This document shows, piece after piece, positions 11,113-22,500 of a DNA stretch of 64,000 nucleotides. Position 1 is the stretch's first letter. Every line of letters starts with the position of its first letter. The position numbers and the translations under genes were made by a program. The DNA comes from Vibrio sp. SS-MA-C1-2 (GTDB lineage: Bacteria > Pseudomonadota > Gammaproteobacteria > Enterobacterales > Vibrionaceae): positions 310,001-374,000 of the forward strand of contig NZ_CP090981.1 in the NCBI RefSeq assembly GCF_021513135.1. Direction: 5' to 3'. The notes under the pieces were generated by a model. The model did no database searches, was not told the origin of the DNA, and saw only the letters and a program-made list of their open reading frames with translations.

Positions 11113-12519
11113 ATGTCTTCTACCTTATACCAGAAAATTTATGACTCTCATGTTGCCGTTGCAGCTGAGGGCGAAAATCCAATTTTATATATCGACCGCC
11201 ATTTAGTTCATGAAGTCACTTCACCACAGGCTTTCGATGGTCTACGTGAAAAAGGGCGTCAAGTTCGCCAAACAAGCAAAACATTTGCAACCATGGACCA
11301 CAATGTTTCAACGGAAACAAAAGATATCTCTGCCAGTGGTGAAATGGCACAAATCCAAATGGAAACATTGGCAAAAAACTGTCAAGAATTTGGCGTTACG
11401 CTCTATGATCTAAACCACCCTTACCAAGGTATCGTCCATGTCATGGGGCCAGAGCTAGGGATTACACTTCCTGGTAATACTATTGTTTGTGGTGATTCTC
11501 ATACCGCAACCCACGGTGCATTTGGTGCATTAGCTTTTGGTATCGGCACATCAGAAGTTGAACACGTTTTAGCCACACAAACCCTAAAACAAGCCAAAGC
11601 AAAAACCATGAAGATCGAAGTTCAAGGTAAAGTCGCTAAAGGCATCACAGCCAAAGATATTATCCTAGCAATTATCGGTAAAGTCGGTCACGCTGGCGGT
11701 ACAGGTTACGTGGTTGAATTCTGTGGTGAAGCCATTACCGATCTTTCTATGGAAGGTCGTATGACGGTTTGTAATATGGCGATCGAATTAGGCGCAAAAG
11801 CGGGCTTAATCGCACCAGATCAAACGACATTCGATTACTTAGACAATCGCAAATTCTCGCCATCAGGTGATAACTGGTTACAAGCTGTCGATTACTGGAA
11901 AACATTAAAAAGTGATGATGACGCAGAGTTTGATGCCATTGTTACCCTTGATGCAAAAGAGATTGAGCCTCAAGTTACATGGGGAACAAATCCTGGTCAG
12001 GTTATCTCAATCACGCAATTAATCCCAACGGCAAGCTCTTTCGCTGATCCTGTGGAACAAACCTCAGCAACCAAAGCGCTTAACTACATGGGATTGGAGT
12101 CTGATCAATCACTTACTGACGTTAAGATCGACAAAGTCTTTATTGGCTCTTGTACTAACTCTCGTATTGAAGATATGCGTGCAGCAGCGGCGATGATCAA
12201 AGGCGGTAAGGTTGCCAATCATGTTCAAGCATTAGTGGTTCCAGGTTCAGAACAGGTAAAAGCTCAAGCTGAATTAGAGGGTTTAGACCGTCTATTTATT
12301 GAAGCTGGTTTCGAATGGCGTCTACCGGGTTGCTCAATGTGCTTAGCGATGAATAATGACCGATTAGGTCCTCATGAGCGTTGTGCATCCACCAGCAACC
12401 GTAACTTTGAAGGCCGTCAAGGTCGAGATGGACGTACTCACTTAGTGAGCCCAGCAATGGCAGCCGCAGCGGCAATTGCCGGTCATTTTGTTGACATTCG
12501 TGAATTAGAAGAAGCTTAA
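11113..12519 (+). CDS. leuC: 3-isopropylmalate dehydratase large subunit
   Basis: Aconitase-family large subunit that with LeuD isomerises 2- to 3-isopropylmalate through a [4Fe-4S] cluster. The 468-aa protein matches E. coli LeuC (466 aa). Seen: TMDHNVST-type N-terminal motif, [26 protein letters not shown], and the three cluster cysteines in GSCTNSR and [17 protein letters not shown] precedes the ATG. It is separated from leuB by 124 bases carrying a long hairpin, and followed after 17 bases by leuD. Confidence 0.98.
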   Translation: MSSTLYQKIYDSHVAVAAEGENPILYIDRHLVHEVTSPQAFDGLREKGRQVRQTSKTFATMDHNVSTETKDISASGEMAQIQMETLAKNCQEFGVTLYDLNHPYQGIVHVMGPELGITLPGNTIVCGDSHTATHGAFGALAFGIGTSEVEHVLATQTLKQAKAKTMKIEVQGKVAKGITAKDIILAIIGKVGHAGGTGYVVEFCGEAITDLSMEGRMTVCNMAIELGAKAGLIAPDQTTFDYLDNRKFSPSGDNWLQAVDYWKTLKSDDDAEFDAIVTLDAKEIEPQVTWGTNPGQVISITQLIPTASSFADPVEQTSATKALNYMGLESDQSLTDVKIDKVFIGSCTNSRIEDMRAAAAMIKGGKVANHVQALVVPGSEQVKAQAELEGLDRLFIEAGFEWRLPGCSMCLAMNNDRLGPHERCASTSNRNFEGRQGRDGRTHLVSPAMAAAAAIAGHFVDIRELEEA

Positions 12520-12536
12520 GGATAGGAGCAGTTACC

Positions 12537-13145
12537 ATGTCTATTACCGGTTTTAAACAACACACAGGTTTAGTTGTTCCTTTGGATACAGCAAACATCG
12601 ATACTGATGCCATTATTCCTAAGCAGTTCTTACAAAAAGTAACACGCACAGGTTTTGGTCAGCACTTATTCCATGATTGGCGTTTTCTTGATGATGCAGG
12701 GACAGAAGCCAATCCTGAGTTTGTAATGAATAAAGCGCGTTATCAAGGTGCTTCAATTCTATTGGCTCGTGAGAACTTCGGCTGTGGTTCATCTCGTGAA
12801 CACGCACCTTGGGCATTAGCAGATTACGGCATTAAAGTGATGATCTCATCAAGCTTTGCCGATATTTTCTATGGCAACTCAATCAATAACCAAATGGTGC
12901 CAGTTCGCCTAACAGAAGAGCAAGTTGATGAGTTATTCAACTTTGTTAACTCAACACCGGGTGCAGAGATCACCGTGAGCCTAGAGAGCATGACTGTCGA
13001 AGCTAACGGAAAAACGTATTCATTTGAGATTGATGAATTCCGTCGTCACTGTTTGCTGAATGGTTTAGACAACATCGGTCTAACTCTACAGCATGAAGAG
13101 AAGATTGCTGCATTCGAGCAAAATATCCCTGAGTTTTTACGCTAA
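12537..13145 (+). CDS. leuD: 3-isopropylmalate dehydratase small subunit
   Basis: Swivelling-domain partner of LeuC. 202 aa, close to the usual 200-201. Seen: [14 protein letters not shown] near the N-terminus and the conserved [16 protein letters not shown], which lies over the substrate. GGATAGGAG precedes the ATG. Last gene of the operon; a terminator follows. Confidence 0.98.
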   Translation: MSITGFKQHTGLVVPLDTANIDTDAIIPKQFLQKVTRTGFGQHLFHDWRFLDDAGTEANPEFVMNKARYQGASILLARENFGCGSSREHAPWALADYGIKVMISSSFADIFYGNSINNQMVPVRLTEEQVDELFNFVNSTPGAEITVSLESMTVEANGKTYSFEIDEFRRHCLLNGLDNIGLTLQHEEKIAAFEQNIPEFLR

Positions 13146-13168
13146 AAATAAGTCGCTTAAAAACAATC

Positions 13169-13229
13169 AGCCCTGATAGATCATTTTCTGATTTTAAAGT
13201 CGAGAAAACGTCTATTAGGGCTTTTTTTA
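13169..13229 (+). terminator. Terminator of the leuABCD operon
   Basis: Arms AGCCCTGATAGA (13169-13180) and TCTATTAGGGCT (13211-13222) pair with one G-U, followed by a T-run. The loop is about 30 nt, long for an intrinsic terminator. Confidence 0.8.
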
Positions 13230-13292
13230 TTGAATGATTCTTATCTTCAAACTGGTATTTAGTCGTGAGAAACTTTACACTGATTATGTTCT

Positions 13293-13376
13293 CATTGGGG
13301 GGCTTTAAGCTGAGATCGGACAGACCGGAACCCATTGAACCTGAACCAGATAATGCTGGCGTAGGAATTGAGACTA
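13293..13376 (+). ncRNA. TPP riboswitch (THI element)
   Basis: Contains the conserved thi-box blocks in order: GGGG, CTGAGA, ACCC-TTGAACCTGA, and ATAATGCTGGCGTAGGAA. These form the pyrimidine- and pyrophosphate-sensor helices of the TPP aptamer. It lies 135-218 bases upstream of thiB, so thiamine diphosphate should repress thiBPQ. The expression platform (13377-13510) has no obvious strong intrinsic terminator, which suggests control of translation or a weaker structure. Confidence 0.93.
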
Positions 13377-13510
13377 ACCTTGAATCGCAACTGTTTATGG
13401 TAAGGAAAATAAAACCATAAATCCACATTGCCCTCCTCAAGCTCAACGCTATGCCTCTAAATTTAAGTCCTGTTTTAATGGCAATTTAAATAATCAGAGG
13501 AAGATAAAAA

Positions 13511-14533
13511 ATGAATAAAGCACTGACTAATAAGATAGTTACAGGCACTCTACTTGCCACCACCTGTTTACTAACAACATCAGCAATGGCCGAAACAGAG
13601 CAGCCGACCCTCACTGTTTATACTTATGAATCCTTCGCGGCAAGTTGGGGACCCGGCCCAAAAGTTAAAGCTGAATTTGAAAAACAGTGTGGCGGCTGTA
13701 CTCTAAACTATGTCACTCTCGATAGTGGCGCGGCAATGTTAAACCGCCTGCGTTTAGAAGGTAAAAGTAACAAAGCTGATATCGTTTTAGGTTTAGATAA
13801 TAACTCGATCACCGAAGCCGAAAAAACCGGACTCTTCACGCCAAGTCATGCCGATTTATCCAAGTTAGACTTACCAATAAAATGGGATAACCAGACCTTT
13901 ATTCCTTACGATTACGGCTATTTTTCATTTATCTATAACAGCGAAAAAATGAAAACACCACCAGCAAGCTTTGCAGAACTACTATCAAAAGATAATGATT
14001 ACTCGATTATCTACCAAGATCCAAGAACATCATCGGTAGGGCAAGGTCTACTGCTTTGGATCGAGTCGATCTATGGCGATCAAGCACCACAAGCTTGGCA
14101 ACAGATTGCCGATAAAACGGTGACCGTAACCAAGGGGTGGAGTGAAGCCTACAATATGTTCCTAAAAGGAGAATCAGATTTTGTTCTCTCTTATACTACC
14201 TCTCCGGCTTACCATATCATTGACGAACAAGACGATAAATACAAAGAAACGACCTTTACTGAAGGTAACTATATGCAGATTGAAACGGTTGCTAAAGTGG
14301 CAGGAACAAAACAGTCAAAGCTTGCTGACCAATTTATCAATTTTGTTCTCACTAACGATTTTCAACAATATATTCCAACAGGTAACTGGATGTACCCAGC
14401 AACCGATGCGCCACTGCCGAAAGAGTTTGATCAATTAGTCACGCCATCTAAGCCGCTACTTTTAGATTCAGAGAAAATTGCTAACAGTCGCAAACAGTGG
14501 GTTCGTCAATGGCAACAGGCAGTTAGTCAGTAG
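13511..14533 (+). CDS. thiB: Thiamine/TPP ABC transporter, periplasmic binding protein
   Basis: Periplasmic receptor for thiamine, TMP and TPP. 340 aa, with a Sec signal peptide (Lys-rich start, hydrophobic core, cleavage likely after AMA at about residue 27). The mature part begins with LTVYTYESFAASWGPG, typical of ThiB/TbpA, and contains DNNSI, YDYGYFSF and GWSEAYNMFLKGE. GAGGAAG precedes the ATG. Downstream of the TPP riboswitch; overlaps thiP by one base. Confidence 0.96.
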   Translation: MNKALTNKIVTGTLLATTCLLTTSAMAETEQPTLTVYTYESFAASWGPGPKVKAEFEKQCGGCTLNYVTLDSGAAMLNRLRLEGKSNKADIVLGLDNNSITEAEKTGLFTPSHADLSKLDLPIKWDNQTFIPYDYGYFSFIYNSEKMKTPPASFAELLSKDNDYSIIYQDPRTSSVGQGLLLWIESIYGDQAPQAWQQIADKTVTVTKGWSEAYNMFLKGESDFVLSYTTSPAYHIIDEQDDKYKETTFTEGNYMQIETVAKVAGTKQSKLADQFINFVLTNDFQQYIPTGNWMYPATDAPLPKEFDQLVTPSKPLLLDSEKIANSRKQWVRQWQQAVSQ

Positions 14534-16122
14534 TGGTTTCTAATAGTAAAATTTGGCCTGGTATCACCATTACTGGGCTTATTCTATTGCTGATTGGTGC
14601 TGCAATTACGCTACTTTTCAGCCATAGCTCTCTCAATGATATCAGTCAGATCTGGCAAGATCCCTATATCCGTCACATCACTCAATTCAGTTTCTATCAA
14701 GCTGGGTTATCGGTGCTATTGAGCGTACTGCTCTCAATTCCTATTGCACTCGCACTTTATCGTCGTCAATTTTTTGCGAAAAAGCTGTTATTACGTGTTT
14801 TTGCGATGACCTTAGTGTTACCTGTTTTAGTGGCGGTTTTTGGTCTATTAGCGATTTATGGTAATAGCGGGCTAATTAATAAACTGTTTGACAGCAAGTT
14901 TAATATTTACGGTTTAGGTGGCATCTTATTAGCCCATGTCTTTTTTAATGCGCCATTGTCTGCTCGACTGCTTATCCAAAGCTTAAATGCAATTCCCTCT
15001 CAACAACACAAATTAGCATCTCAACTTGGATTAAACAGTTGGAGTAAATTTAAATTTGTTGAGTGGCCAGTGATGAGACAACAACTTCCTCATATTATCG
15101 GCTTGATTTTTATGCTCTGCTTTACCAGCTTTGCCACTGTGATGTCTTTGGGGGGAGGGCCAAAATCGACCACCGTTGAGTTGGCAATCTATCAAGCAAT
15201 CCGCTATGACTTTGATTTAGGTTATGGCGCACTGTTGGCGATTTGGCAGATGCTACTTTGTGGAACCGTTGTCCTTATCTCGCTCCGCTTTGCTAAATCG
15301 ATAGCGATTGATAGTCAGCAAGCCCTAGAAAAACCCACTTTTATTGATAGTCCAACACTTAAGATCTGGGATAAATTCTGGATTATTATCGCCTCTATTT
15401 TAGTCTTCCCTCCACTAATCGCCATTGTCTACAGTGGACTAAACAGTCAACTGTGGCTGCAGCTACAACAACCTGCACTTTGGTCTGCGGTGTATCACTC
15501 TCTGACCATTGCTTTCGGTGCAGCACTGTTTGCTCTAGTATCAGGCGTTACCATTCTATTGACCAGTCGACATTGGCGCTTACAGAAGAAAAACTTACTT
15601 GCTGATGGTATCGAACTTGCTGCGACCTTAATTTTGGTTACACCGGGTTTGGTGATCAGTACCGGGTTATTCCTATTGATTCGCTCTTTTAGTGATATTT
15701 TCTCTTCTGATCCATTTAGTTACGCGTTTACTATTGTAGTGTTAGTCAATGGATTGATGGCATTACCTTATATTGTAAAAAGCTTAAATCAGTCGATGCT
15801 CCATATCGCTCAACAATATAATCCATTATGTGAAAGTTTAGGGTTATTTGGTTTAACACGCCTGTATTTGATTGAGTGGCGAGCACTAAAAGCCCCTATA
15901 GCCAATGCTTTTGCGTTAAGTTTTGTCCTTTCCCTTGGGGATTTAAGTGCAATTTCTCTATTTGGTAGTCAAGACTTTACCACCTTGCCGCTCTACCTTT
16001 ATCAATTAATGGGCAGTTATCAGATGGAGGGGGCTGCCGTGGTTGCATTACTCTTATTACTGGTTTCATTGGCTATATTTTCACTTATCGAGAACCAACT
16101 CACTCAGCCACAAAAACCGTAA
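14533..16122 (+). CDS. thiP: Thiamine ABC transporter, permease
   Basis: Inner-membrane permease of the thiamine importer. 529 aa with two homologous halves, each a binding-protein-dependent permease domain of about six membrane segments; EAA-like loops are visible at SQLGLNSWSKFKFVEWPVMR and ESLGLFGLTRLYLIEWRALK. The start is a GTG whose G is the last base of the thiB stop, so translation is coupled. An ERIC element separates it from thiQ, a junction that is normally tight. Confidence 0.96.
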   Translation: MVSNSKIWPGITITGLILLLIGAAITLLFSHSSLNDISQIWQDPYIRHITQFSFYQAGLSVLLSVLLSIPIALALYRRQFFAKKLLLRVFAMTLVLPVLVAVFGLLAIYGNSGLINKLFDSKFNIYGLGGILLAHVFFNAPLSARLLIQSLNAIPSQQHKLASQLGLNSWSKFKFVEWPVMRQQLPHIIGLIFMLCFTSFATVMSLGGGPKSTTVELAIYQAIRYDFDLGYGALLAIWQMLLCGTVVLISLRFAKSIAIDSQQALEKPTFIDSPTLKIWDKFWIIIASILVFPPLIAIVYSGLNSQLWLQLQQPALWSAVYHSLTIAFGAALFALVSGVTILLTSRHWRLQKKNLLADGIELAATLILVTPGLVISTGLFLLIRSFSDIFSSDPFSYAFTIVVLVNGLMALPYIVKSLNQSMLHIAQQYNPLCESLGLFGLTRLYLIEWRALKAPIANAFALSFVLSLGDLSAISLFGSQDFTTLPLYLYQLMGSYQMEGAAVVALLLLLVSLAIFSLIENQLTQPQKP

Positions 16123-16124
16123 TC

Positions 16125-16250
16125 TATATATAGCGTTGCTACTAGGCGGCAAGTGAGTGAGGCTCCATAAGTATATTGTGTACTATATGATTGGATCGAG
16201 CGAGTGAGTGCAGCTAACAACCTAGCAACATCAAGTATGAAGGGTATATA
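16125..16250 (+). repeat. ERIC element inside the thiBPQ operon (copy 2)
   Basis: About 126 bp, from TATATATAG to AAGGGTATATA, with GTTGCTACTAGGCGGCAAGTGA and CAACATCAAGTATGAAGGGTATA blocks. It begins 2 bases after the thiP stop and ends 38 bases before thiQ. More diverged in the centre than the best copies. Confidence 0.85.
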
Positions 16251-16288
16251 AACTTAGATGACACAACTTTGTGATACAGGAAAAAATA

Positions 16289-16984
16289 ATGTTAGCCGTT
16301 AAACAACTCAACTACCGTTATGATGACTTTGTTGTCGATTTTGACTTCACAGCAAAAAGTGGTGAGATCACTGCGATATTAGGCTCAAGTGGTGCAGGAA
16401 AAAGTACCTTATTAGGGTTGCTATCAGGTTTTATTGCGCCAGATTCAGGAAAAATAGAAGTCTCAAATAGAGAGCTCTCAACCTTAGCTCCTCATAAAAG
16501 ACCCTTATCTATTCTGTTTCAAGAGCACAATATTTTTCCCCATTTAACGGTGTTTGAAAATATCGCCCTAGGTATTTCCCCAACCCTTAAATTGACTGAG
16601 CCGCAGTGCGAATTAGTCAAACAAGCCGCAGAAAGTGTCTCTATCGAGCAATACATTTCACGCTTACCTGAACAGTTATCGGGAGGACAAAAACAACGTA
16701 TTGCATTGGCGAGAGCCATTCTTCGTCAACGCCCTCTCCTATTATTAGATGAGCCATTCTCAGCCCTTGACCCAGCGTTACGTAATGAGATGCTATCTCT
16801 GGTTCGCCAATTAGCACAGCAGCAAAAGATGGTGGTATTAATGGTGACTCATTCGCCAGATGATGCATTGAAAGTCGCGAGCCATTGTTTATTGATTGAT
16901 AATGGAAAAATTGCAATGGAAGGGAAACCAGAAGATCTATTGAATGATCAAGATAATCAATTTATTCGTCGCTATCTTGGCTAA
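16289..16984 (+). CDS. thiQ: Thiamine ABC transporter, ATP-binding protein
   Basis: ATPase of the thiamine importer. I chose ATG 16289 (231 aa, matching E. coli ThiQ at 232) with CAGGA upstream; an upstream GTG at 16271 is in frame but would overlap the ribosome site. Seen: Walker A GSSGAGKST, Q-loop FQEHNIFPHLT, signature LSGGQKQR, Walker B LLLLDEPFSALDPA and switch His in VTHSPDD. Cut off from thiP by 166 bases containing an ERIC, so expression relative to thiBP may be altered. Confidence 0.96.
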   Translation: MLAVKQLNYRYDDFVVDFDFTAKSGEITAILGSSGAGKSTLLGLLSGFIAPDSGKIEVSNRELSTLAPHKRPLSILFQEHNIFPHLTVFENIALGISPTLKLTEPQCELVKQAAESVSIEQYISRLPEQLSGGQKQRIALARAILRQRPLLLLDEPFSALDPALRNEMLSLVRQLAQQQKMVVLMVTHSPDDALKVASHCLLIDNGKIAMEGKPEDLLNDQDNQFIRRYLG

Positions 16985-17045
16985 TCAATTCTTTTGGTAT
17001 GACATGATTGAGAACGGTATTATCTTAATACGTAAAATGAACCCA

Positions 17046-17084
17046 TAAAAAAAGCGATGATAATTTGCTGATTATCATCGCTTA
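17046..17084. terminator. Bidirectional terminator between thiQ and tldD
   Basis: Thirteen-base arms AAGCGATGATAAT / ATTATCATCGCTT with a 6-nt loop. Seven A precede it, giving a T-run on the minus strand, so it best fits tldD; it may also stop thiQ transcripts. Confidence 0.88.
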
Positions 17085-17118
17085 CTCATTTATTGGCTCT
17101 CTTTACTGATACAGTAAG

Positions 17119-18567
17119 TTACTGAGTGCCACCAACCGTTAAGTTATCAACTTTCAGTGTTGGCTGACCTACGCCCACAGGTACGCTCTGTCCCGCTTTA
17201 CCGCAAACACCAACGCCTTTGTCGATAGAGAGGTCATTACCCACCATAGAAACTTGCTGCATCGCTTCAAGTCCATTACCAATTAAGGTTGCCCCTTTGA
17301 CTGGACGAGTAATCTTGCCATCTTCAATTAGGTACGCTTCAGAGGTAGAGAAGACAAATTTACCAGACGTTATATCAACCTGACCACCACCAAAATTTGG
17401 TGCATAAAGACCATGCTTAACCGATGCGATCATCTCTTCTGGTGTACTTTCACCCGGTAGCATATACGTATTGGTCATACGCGGCATTGGCAGATGAGCA
17501 TAAGATTCACGGCGACCATTACCCGTTGGATTCACACCCATTAAGCGAGCATTCAGCTTATCTTGCATATAGCCCTTTAAGACACCATTCTCGATAAGAG
17601 TATTATATTGACCCACCACACCTTCATCATCGATATTAATCGAGCCACGACGATCTTGCATGGTACCATCATCAACAATAGTACAAAGTGGGTTGGTCAC
17701 TTGCTCACCGACACGACCAGAGAACGCTGATGACCCTTTACGGTTAAAGTCACCTTCTAATCCATGACCAACGGCTTCATGCAATAAAACACCCGGCCAA
17801 CCCGAGCCTAGAATTACCGGCATGGTTCCCGCAGGCGCGGCTTCAGCTTCTAAGTTTACTAATGCTTGGCGAACCGCTTCTTCGGTTAAGTTAAGAGCAA
17901 TAGATTGACCATTCTCTTCGATAGCAAGAAAACGCTCATAACCATAACGACCACCTGCACCCGAGCTGCCGCGTTCACGTTCACCATCTTGTTCCACCAA
18001 TACACTGATTGAGATACGAACTAATGGACGAATATCTGCGCCATAAGTGCCATCAAGGGCTGCAACAAGCACCTCTTCATACACGCCACTTAGACTTGCA
18101 TTTACCTCTTTAACACGAGGATCTTTTGCTCTAGCATGACGATCAACTTGTTTTAACAGTTCAATTTTATCTTCTTTGCTAAGTGATCCTAATGGATCAA
18201 TCGGCGCATAAATACCGGAGGGTGTAACAGGCGCAAACGCTTGTACTCGACCATGTTGTCCTTGACGCGCAATACCCCGAGCCGCAATTGCACTCTGATT
18301 TAAGGCCGTTTGATTAATTTGATCTGAGTAGGCAAAACCGGTCTTCTCACCAGAAACAGCACGAACACCAACACCACGGTCGATATTAAATGAGCCATCT
18401 TTAATAATGCTATCTTCTAAAGAGAGCGATTCATGCCAGCACGATTGAAAATAGATATCAGCATAATCAACATGACGCTCAGCGATCAATCCTAATGTCT
18501 GCTGCAAACTATCTCGGCTCATGCCAGACTGTTCTAACAGAGTATGTTCAACTTTATCTAAACTCAT
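17119..18567 (-). CDS. tldD: TldD metalloprotease subunit
   Basis: Zinc protease that with PmbA (TldE) degrades unfolded peptides, matures microcin-type peptides and affects CcdA turnover in E. coli. 482 aa (E. coli 481). The zinc motif HEAVGH (in [14 protein letters not shown]) is intact, as is the C-terminal cysteine region [10 protein letters not shown] and the ending [15 protein letters not shown]. Last gene of the minus-strand cluster yhdP-amidase-tldD, the order usual in gammaproteobacteria. Confidence 0.97.
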   Translation of the reverse strand: MSLDKVEHTLLEQSGMSRDSLQQTLGLIAERHVDYADIYFQSCWHESLSLEDSIIKDGSFNIDRGVGVRAVSGEKTGFAYSDQINQTALNQSAIAARGIARQGQHGRVQAFAPVTPSGIYAPIDPLGSLSKEDKIELLKQVDRHARAKDPRVKEVNASLSGVYEEVLVAALDGTYGADIRPLVRISISVLVEQDGERERGSSGAGGRYGYERFLAIEENGQSIALNLTEEAVRQALVNLEAEAAPAGTMPVILGSGWPGVLLHEAVGHGLEGDFNRKGSSAFSGRVGEQVTNPLCTIVDDGTMQDRRGSINIDDEGVVGQYNTLIENGVLKGYMQDKLNARLMGVNPTGNGRRESYAHLPMPRMTNTYMLPGESTPEEMIASVKHGLYAPNFGGGQVDITSGKFVFSTSEAYLIEDGKITRPVKGATLIGNGLEAMQQVSMVGNDLSIDKGVGVCGKAGQSVPVGVGQPTLKVDNLTVGGTQ

Positions 18568-18701
18568 AACGCTCTCTTTTTATCATTACCGTTACGCTTC
18601 ATCATAACGATATTTTTATATTTTTGATGAATAAGCCAACTAAGGTAGCTATACCGAATATCTGACCATGTTCGTTATCTTTTTAATTAACACTAAAAGT
18701 T

Positions 18702-19514
18702 TTACTTACAGTGAAAGTGGCTATGTTGATGAATCGGCATATTAGATCGAATCGTATCAACCATCGTTAAGTCAATATCAGTAATAATTGAACCAACGCC
18801 ACTCTCTTGGCAGGCAACAATCCGTCCCCAAGGATCGACAATCATCGAATGCCCCCAAGTATCCCGCCCTTCACCATGATTTCCCCATTGTGCAGCAGCA
18901 ATAATCCAACACTGGGTTTCAATGGCTCTCGCTCTTAATAAAGTTTCCCAATGCGCTTGTCCAGTGACTCGAGTAAAAGCAGCCGGAATCGTAATGATTT
19001 TTGCATTTTTTTCACGTAATAGACTATAAAGCTGAGGAAAACGTACATCATAACAGATAGATAAGCCTAATTTACCAAAGTCAGTATCCGCAACAATGGC
19101 TTGATTCCCTTTAGTGAAGGTATCTGACTCACGATAGTTATTATGTTGATCGGCAATATCAACATCAAAGAGGTGAATTTTATTATAGTGTTGAGAACAC
19201 ATGCCTTCAGGGTTAAATAATAAACTGGTAGACGTAATGTCGCCATTTGTCTGACGAATAGGAAATGAACCCACCACTAACCAGATACCGAGTTGTTTTA
19301 CCGTAGTCGATAACTGTTGCTGCAAAGGGCCATTATTTAAAGGCTCTGCATGTTTTTGATAATCCTCTTTCGAACCAAAAACCAAGCAATTTTCAGGTGT
19401 CACTACAAGCTCAGCACCTTGTAACTGAACACCTTTTAGGGCTTTCTTTAAATTCGATAAGTTCAACTCAGGATCTGCACCTGAATTCATTTGAATTACA
19501 CCTACCTTTGTCAT
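18702..19514 (-). CDS. Nitrilase-superfamily amidase (Nit1/deaminated-glutathione amidase type)
   Basis: Carbon-nitrogen hydrolase, probably repairing deaminated glutathione; substrate is inferred from the Nit1 branch, not shown. The Glu-Lys-Cys triad is visible: VVTPENCLVF, YNKIHLFDVD and LSICYDVRFPQLY. The motif RARAIETQCWIIAAAQWG is typical of this branch. A GTG and two ATGs are consecutive at the start; I chose the second ATG (19514, MTKVGVIQMN, 270 aa) because GGGAG then stands 6 bases away. Lies between yhdP and tldD, probably in one operon. Confidence 0.9.
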   Translation of the reverse strand: MTKVGVIQMNSGADPELNLSNLKKALKGVQLQGAELVVTPENCLVFGSKEDYQKHAEPLNNGPLQQQLSTTVKQLGIWLVVGSFPIRQTNGDITSTSLLFNPEGMCSQHYNKIHLFDVDIADQHNNYRESDTFTKGNQAIVADTDFGKLGLSICYDVRFPQLYSLLREKNAKIITIPAAFTRVTGQAHWETLLRARAIETQCWIIAAAQWGNHGEGRDTWGHSMIVDPWGRIVACQESGVGSIITDIDLTMVDTIRSNMPIHQHSHFHCK

Positions 19515-19548
19515 CATCACCTCCCTCTGTAGCTATATATTTTTACTG

Positions 19549-22500
19549 TCATTTTTCTGCTTTACTCTCTTTTTCTAAAGCAGGTAATTTAACTTTAGCC
19601 TGTTTTCTTGAGAGTTCTATAACATCTGGATTATCAAATGGGCCTTTTATCTGATAATTCACTTGAGTAAAGACATCTAAGACAGGATCAAGGGCTGCGG
19701 TAACAGCAAAAACAACCAACGCAGTGGTAGGTGTAACCGCAAATGCGGTCAGAACGGGAATACCTGATGTTAAATCGGGAACAAAATTCACCCGAGCATC
19801 CACCAATTGTGTACTCAGATTCGCATTACCCTTAATCGTCATCTCACCCGCTAGCGCATCCATTGTTATATCATTACTGGTTAAAATACCGTTATCAATC
19901 TTAGCCGTGCCTTTAATGCTAGAGAACACCAATCCCTTATCAAAAATACCAGAGAAATCGAGTTGCAGTTTTCTAACAATCGAGTCGATACTAAAAACGC
20001 CTAAAAAGTTTCCTGCCCCACTGATACTAGTTATCACACCTTTACCAATATCAGTTTTAACATCTCCATTTAAGGTTTTGACATCTACTCCCCAAGGTGT
20101 TCCTTGCCATTCTGTATTGGCGCTAATATTAAAGGGTGCATTCTGAATACCACTTGAGATGCCAAATCTCTCCATCACTTCAGAGTTATCTTTTCCTGAA
20201 AATTTAAGATTTAATTTTGTATTATTAATCCCATTCTTAATCATCCACTGGCCATTAGACTCAATCTTAGTAGTACCGCTATTAATAACAACGTCACTCC
20301 AGCTTAATTGATTATTTTTATTAGTTAAATTAGCTTTTAAATCACCGAGTAAATAGCCCTGTAGCCAAGCATCTTGAATATGAATATTCATCGAGGGTAA
20401 TTTTGCCATTAACATCTTTTCAAACTCTGTCGCTTTAGGATTAGATATTGACTCTTTAAAGTTAATATCTTGACCACTATCTTCGGCATTATCTCTAGTC
20501 GCCTCAATGCCTTTAAGAATTAAAAATAACTTCGATAACTTGATATCAATGGGTTTGTTTTTAGAAACATTCACCAAACCTTTGATTTCTGAACCATTTA
20601 AACGCAAAGCCCAATCACCATTACTTTCAGTCGCTTCCCCTTTGAGATTATGCCAATCAAGAGTCGCAGCAGTAAGGTGCTCTGTATTCAGTGTGATATT
20701 ATTGATGGTTGGTAAAGTAATCAATGACTTACTGGCTTTAGGCCCTGAATGGTCTAAATCTCGGCCTACAACTTGCCACCAGTCATCTAACGAAATTTCG
20801 GGAGTATCAATAATAACGTCATTACCTTGATGATTCATTTTAGGTTTTTCATCTGGCTCACCGACCACTAATAAGCTGTGATTAACGCGAATTTTTGGCT
20901 GAGAAATATCATAATTAACGTAATAGTTTAAATTCGGCTGTGAGACATGAGCGGTAATATTCTCACTGTCACCCGATACAGTGACATTAAACATCTGCTT
21001 ATCACCAATGGTTTTATTCAGTGGTAACGGTAGTGAACTTCCCATTTTGGTGGTATCTGCAGCAAGATCCAGATCATAAGTAAAACCAATATCTCTTAGG
21101 TGGACACCAACACCTAATTTCCAATCTGCATCACCACTAAATTGGCTAAAAACATAGTTATCTAAAACGGTATTTAATTTTGGTAGATTCCAATCACCAT
21201 GAAAATTTAAATTAATGTCATACCCTTTATCAGCGCTATCTCCAGTAAAATTGAAATCAACGGGTTGGTTTAGCAAATTGCCTGTCATCTTATTGGCGGA
21301 TATTTTACCGCCATCAAAATGCAGTTGACCCACAACATTTTTCAACTCAATTCTAGGGCTTTGCAGAGTCACGTTATTGCTTGGTAGGTTCGCCATCCCT
21401 TTTACGCTGACTGCACTACCATCAAAAGGAATATCTAACTTAAATTGACTATTTACAAGCCCTACAACATCGACTTGAGTGAGTGCTGCCCCCACGCTGC
21501 CGACTAATGGTGTTGACATCATATAACTATGAACATCGCGCCCTTTACCTTTAACAGAGGCATTAAGCAGCAAGTGTCCATTACCGGCAAGCGCTGGAAT
21601 TTCACCATGAATACGAGTCGCAGTCACATCTTGTAATTTCGCGTAGTGGCTGTCTAAATAGAGAGCCTTATTTTGGAATAACAGATCGAGCTGCATATCA
21701 TTCAGTGTTGGCCAAGCAGTATCAAAACCAAATTGAGTCTGCTTTAACCCCACTTTTGCCTGAAAAATACCATCATGCTTCTGATACGGAAAATCACTTA
21801 AATCACCATACCAAAGCAATTGAGCCGTTTTAACATTCCCGCCTTGGATCGCTTTTGATAAATAGTTCGTCAATCCCCGTCCGAGGGCGCGAGTGGGTAA
21901 ATAACGCCATGTCTGCCCTGCATCATTAAGATCAGCTTCGGCATAAAAAGAGAGTTTTGCCGGTGATTGTGTTGGAAAGTCCAGTTTAAACTCACCATTA
22001 ACGTTAAGGTCCGGGGTTTTCAATGCAACATGATCACTCCATAACCCCCAGCCTTGCTGTTGATTATGATACCAATGGAGTTTCACATCGCTTTTTTTAA
22101 TATTAAGGGGAGCTTGAAAAACATCACCATAAGGAAGTGTATCATTCGCTAAATGCAACGAAACAAACCCTCTATTTGGAGTCCCTTTAACTGTAGCTGA
22201 AAGATGTTTAAACCCCGGGAGTAACCCCCATTGGTTCATCCCACCTCGATCGATATTTAATGAAAAGTGAGGCGCTTTATCTTTGATATTATCAACTCGA
22301 ATATCACTGATATCGCCTTTGATATCGAGGGATTTTAACGTCGATTTTAGATCGCTTTGATTCGGTAAAAGGCTAAATAGTGGCGATACGCGATCCATAT
22401 TAATCGCGGCAATATTTAATTTCTGTTCAGTCTTAGACCAAAGAAGGTTAATTTTAGGCTGCGGCCAAGACTGACCATCGGTTTTTATCTGTATATTTTC

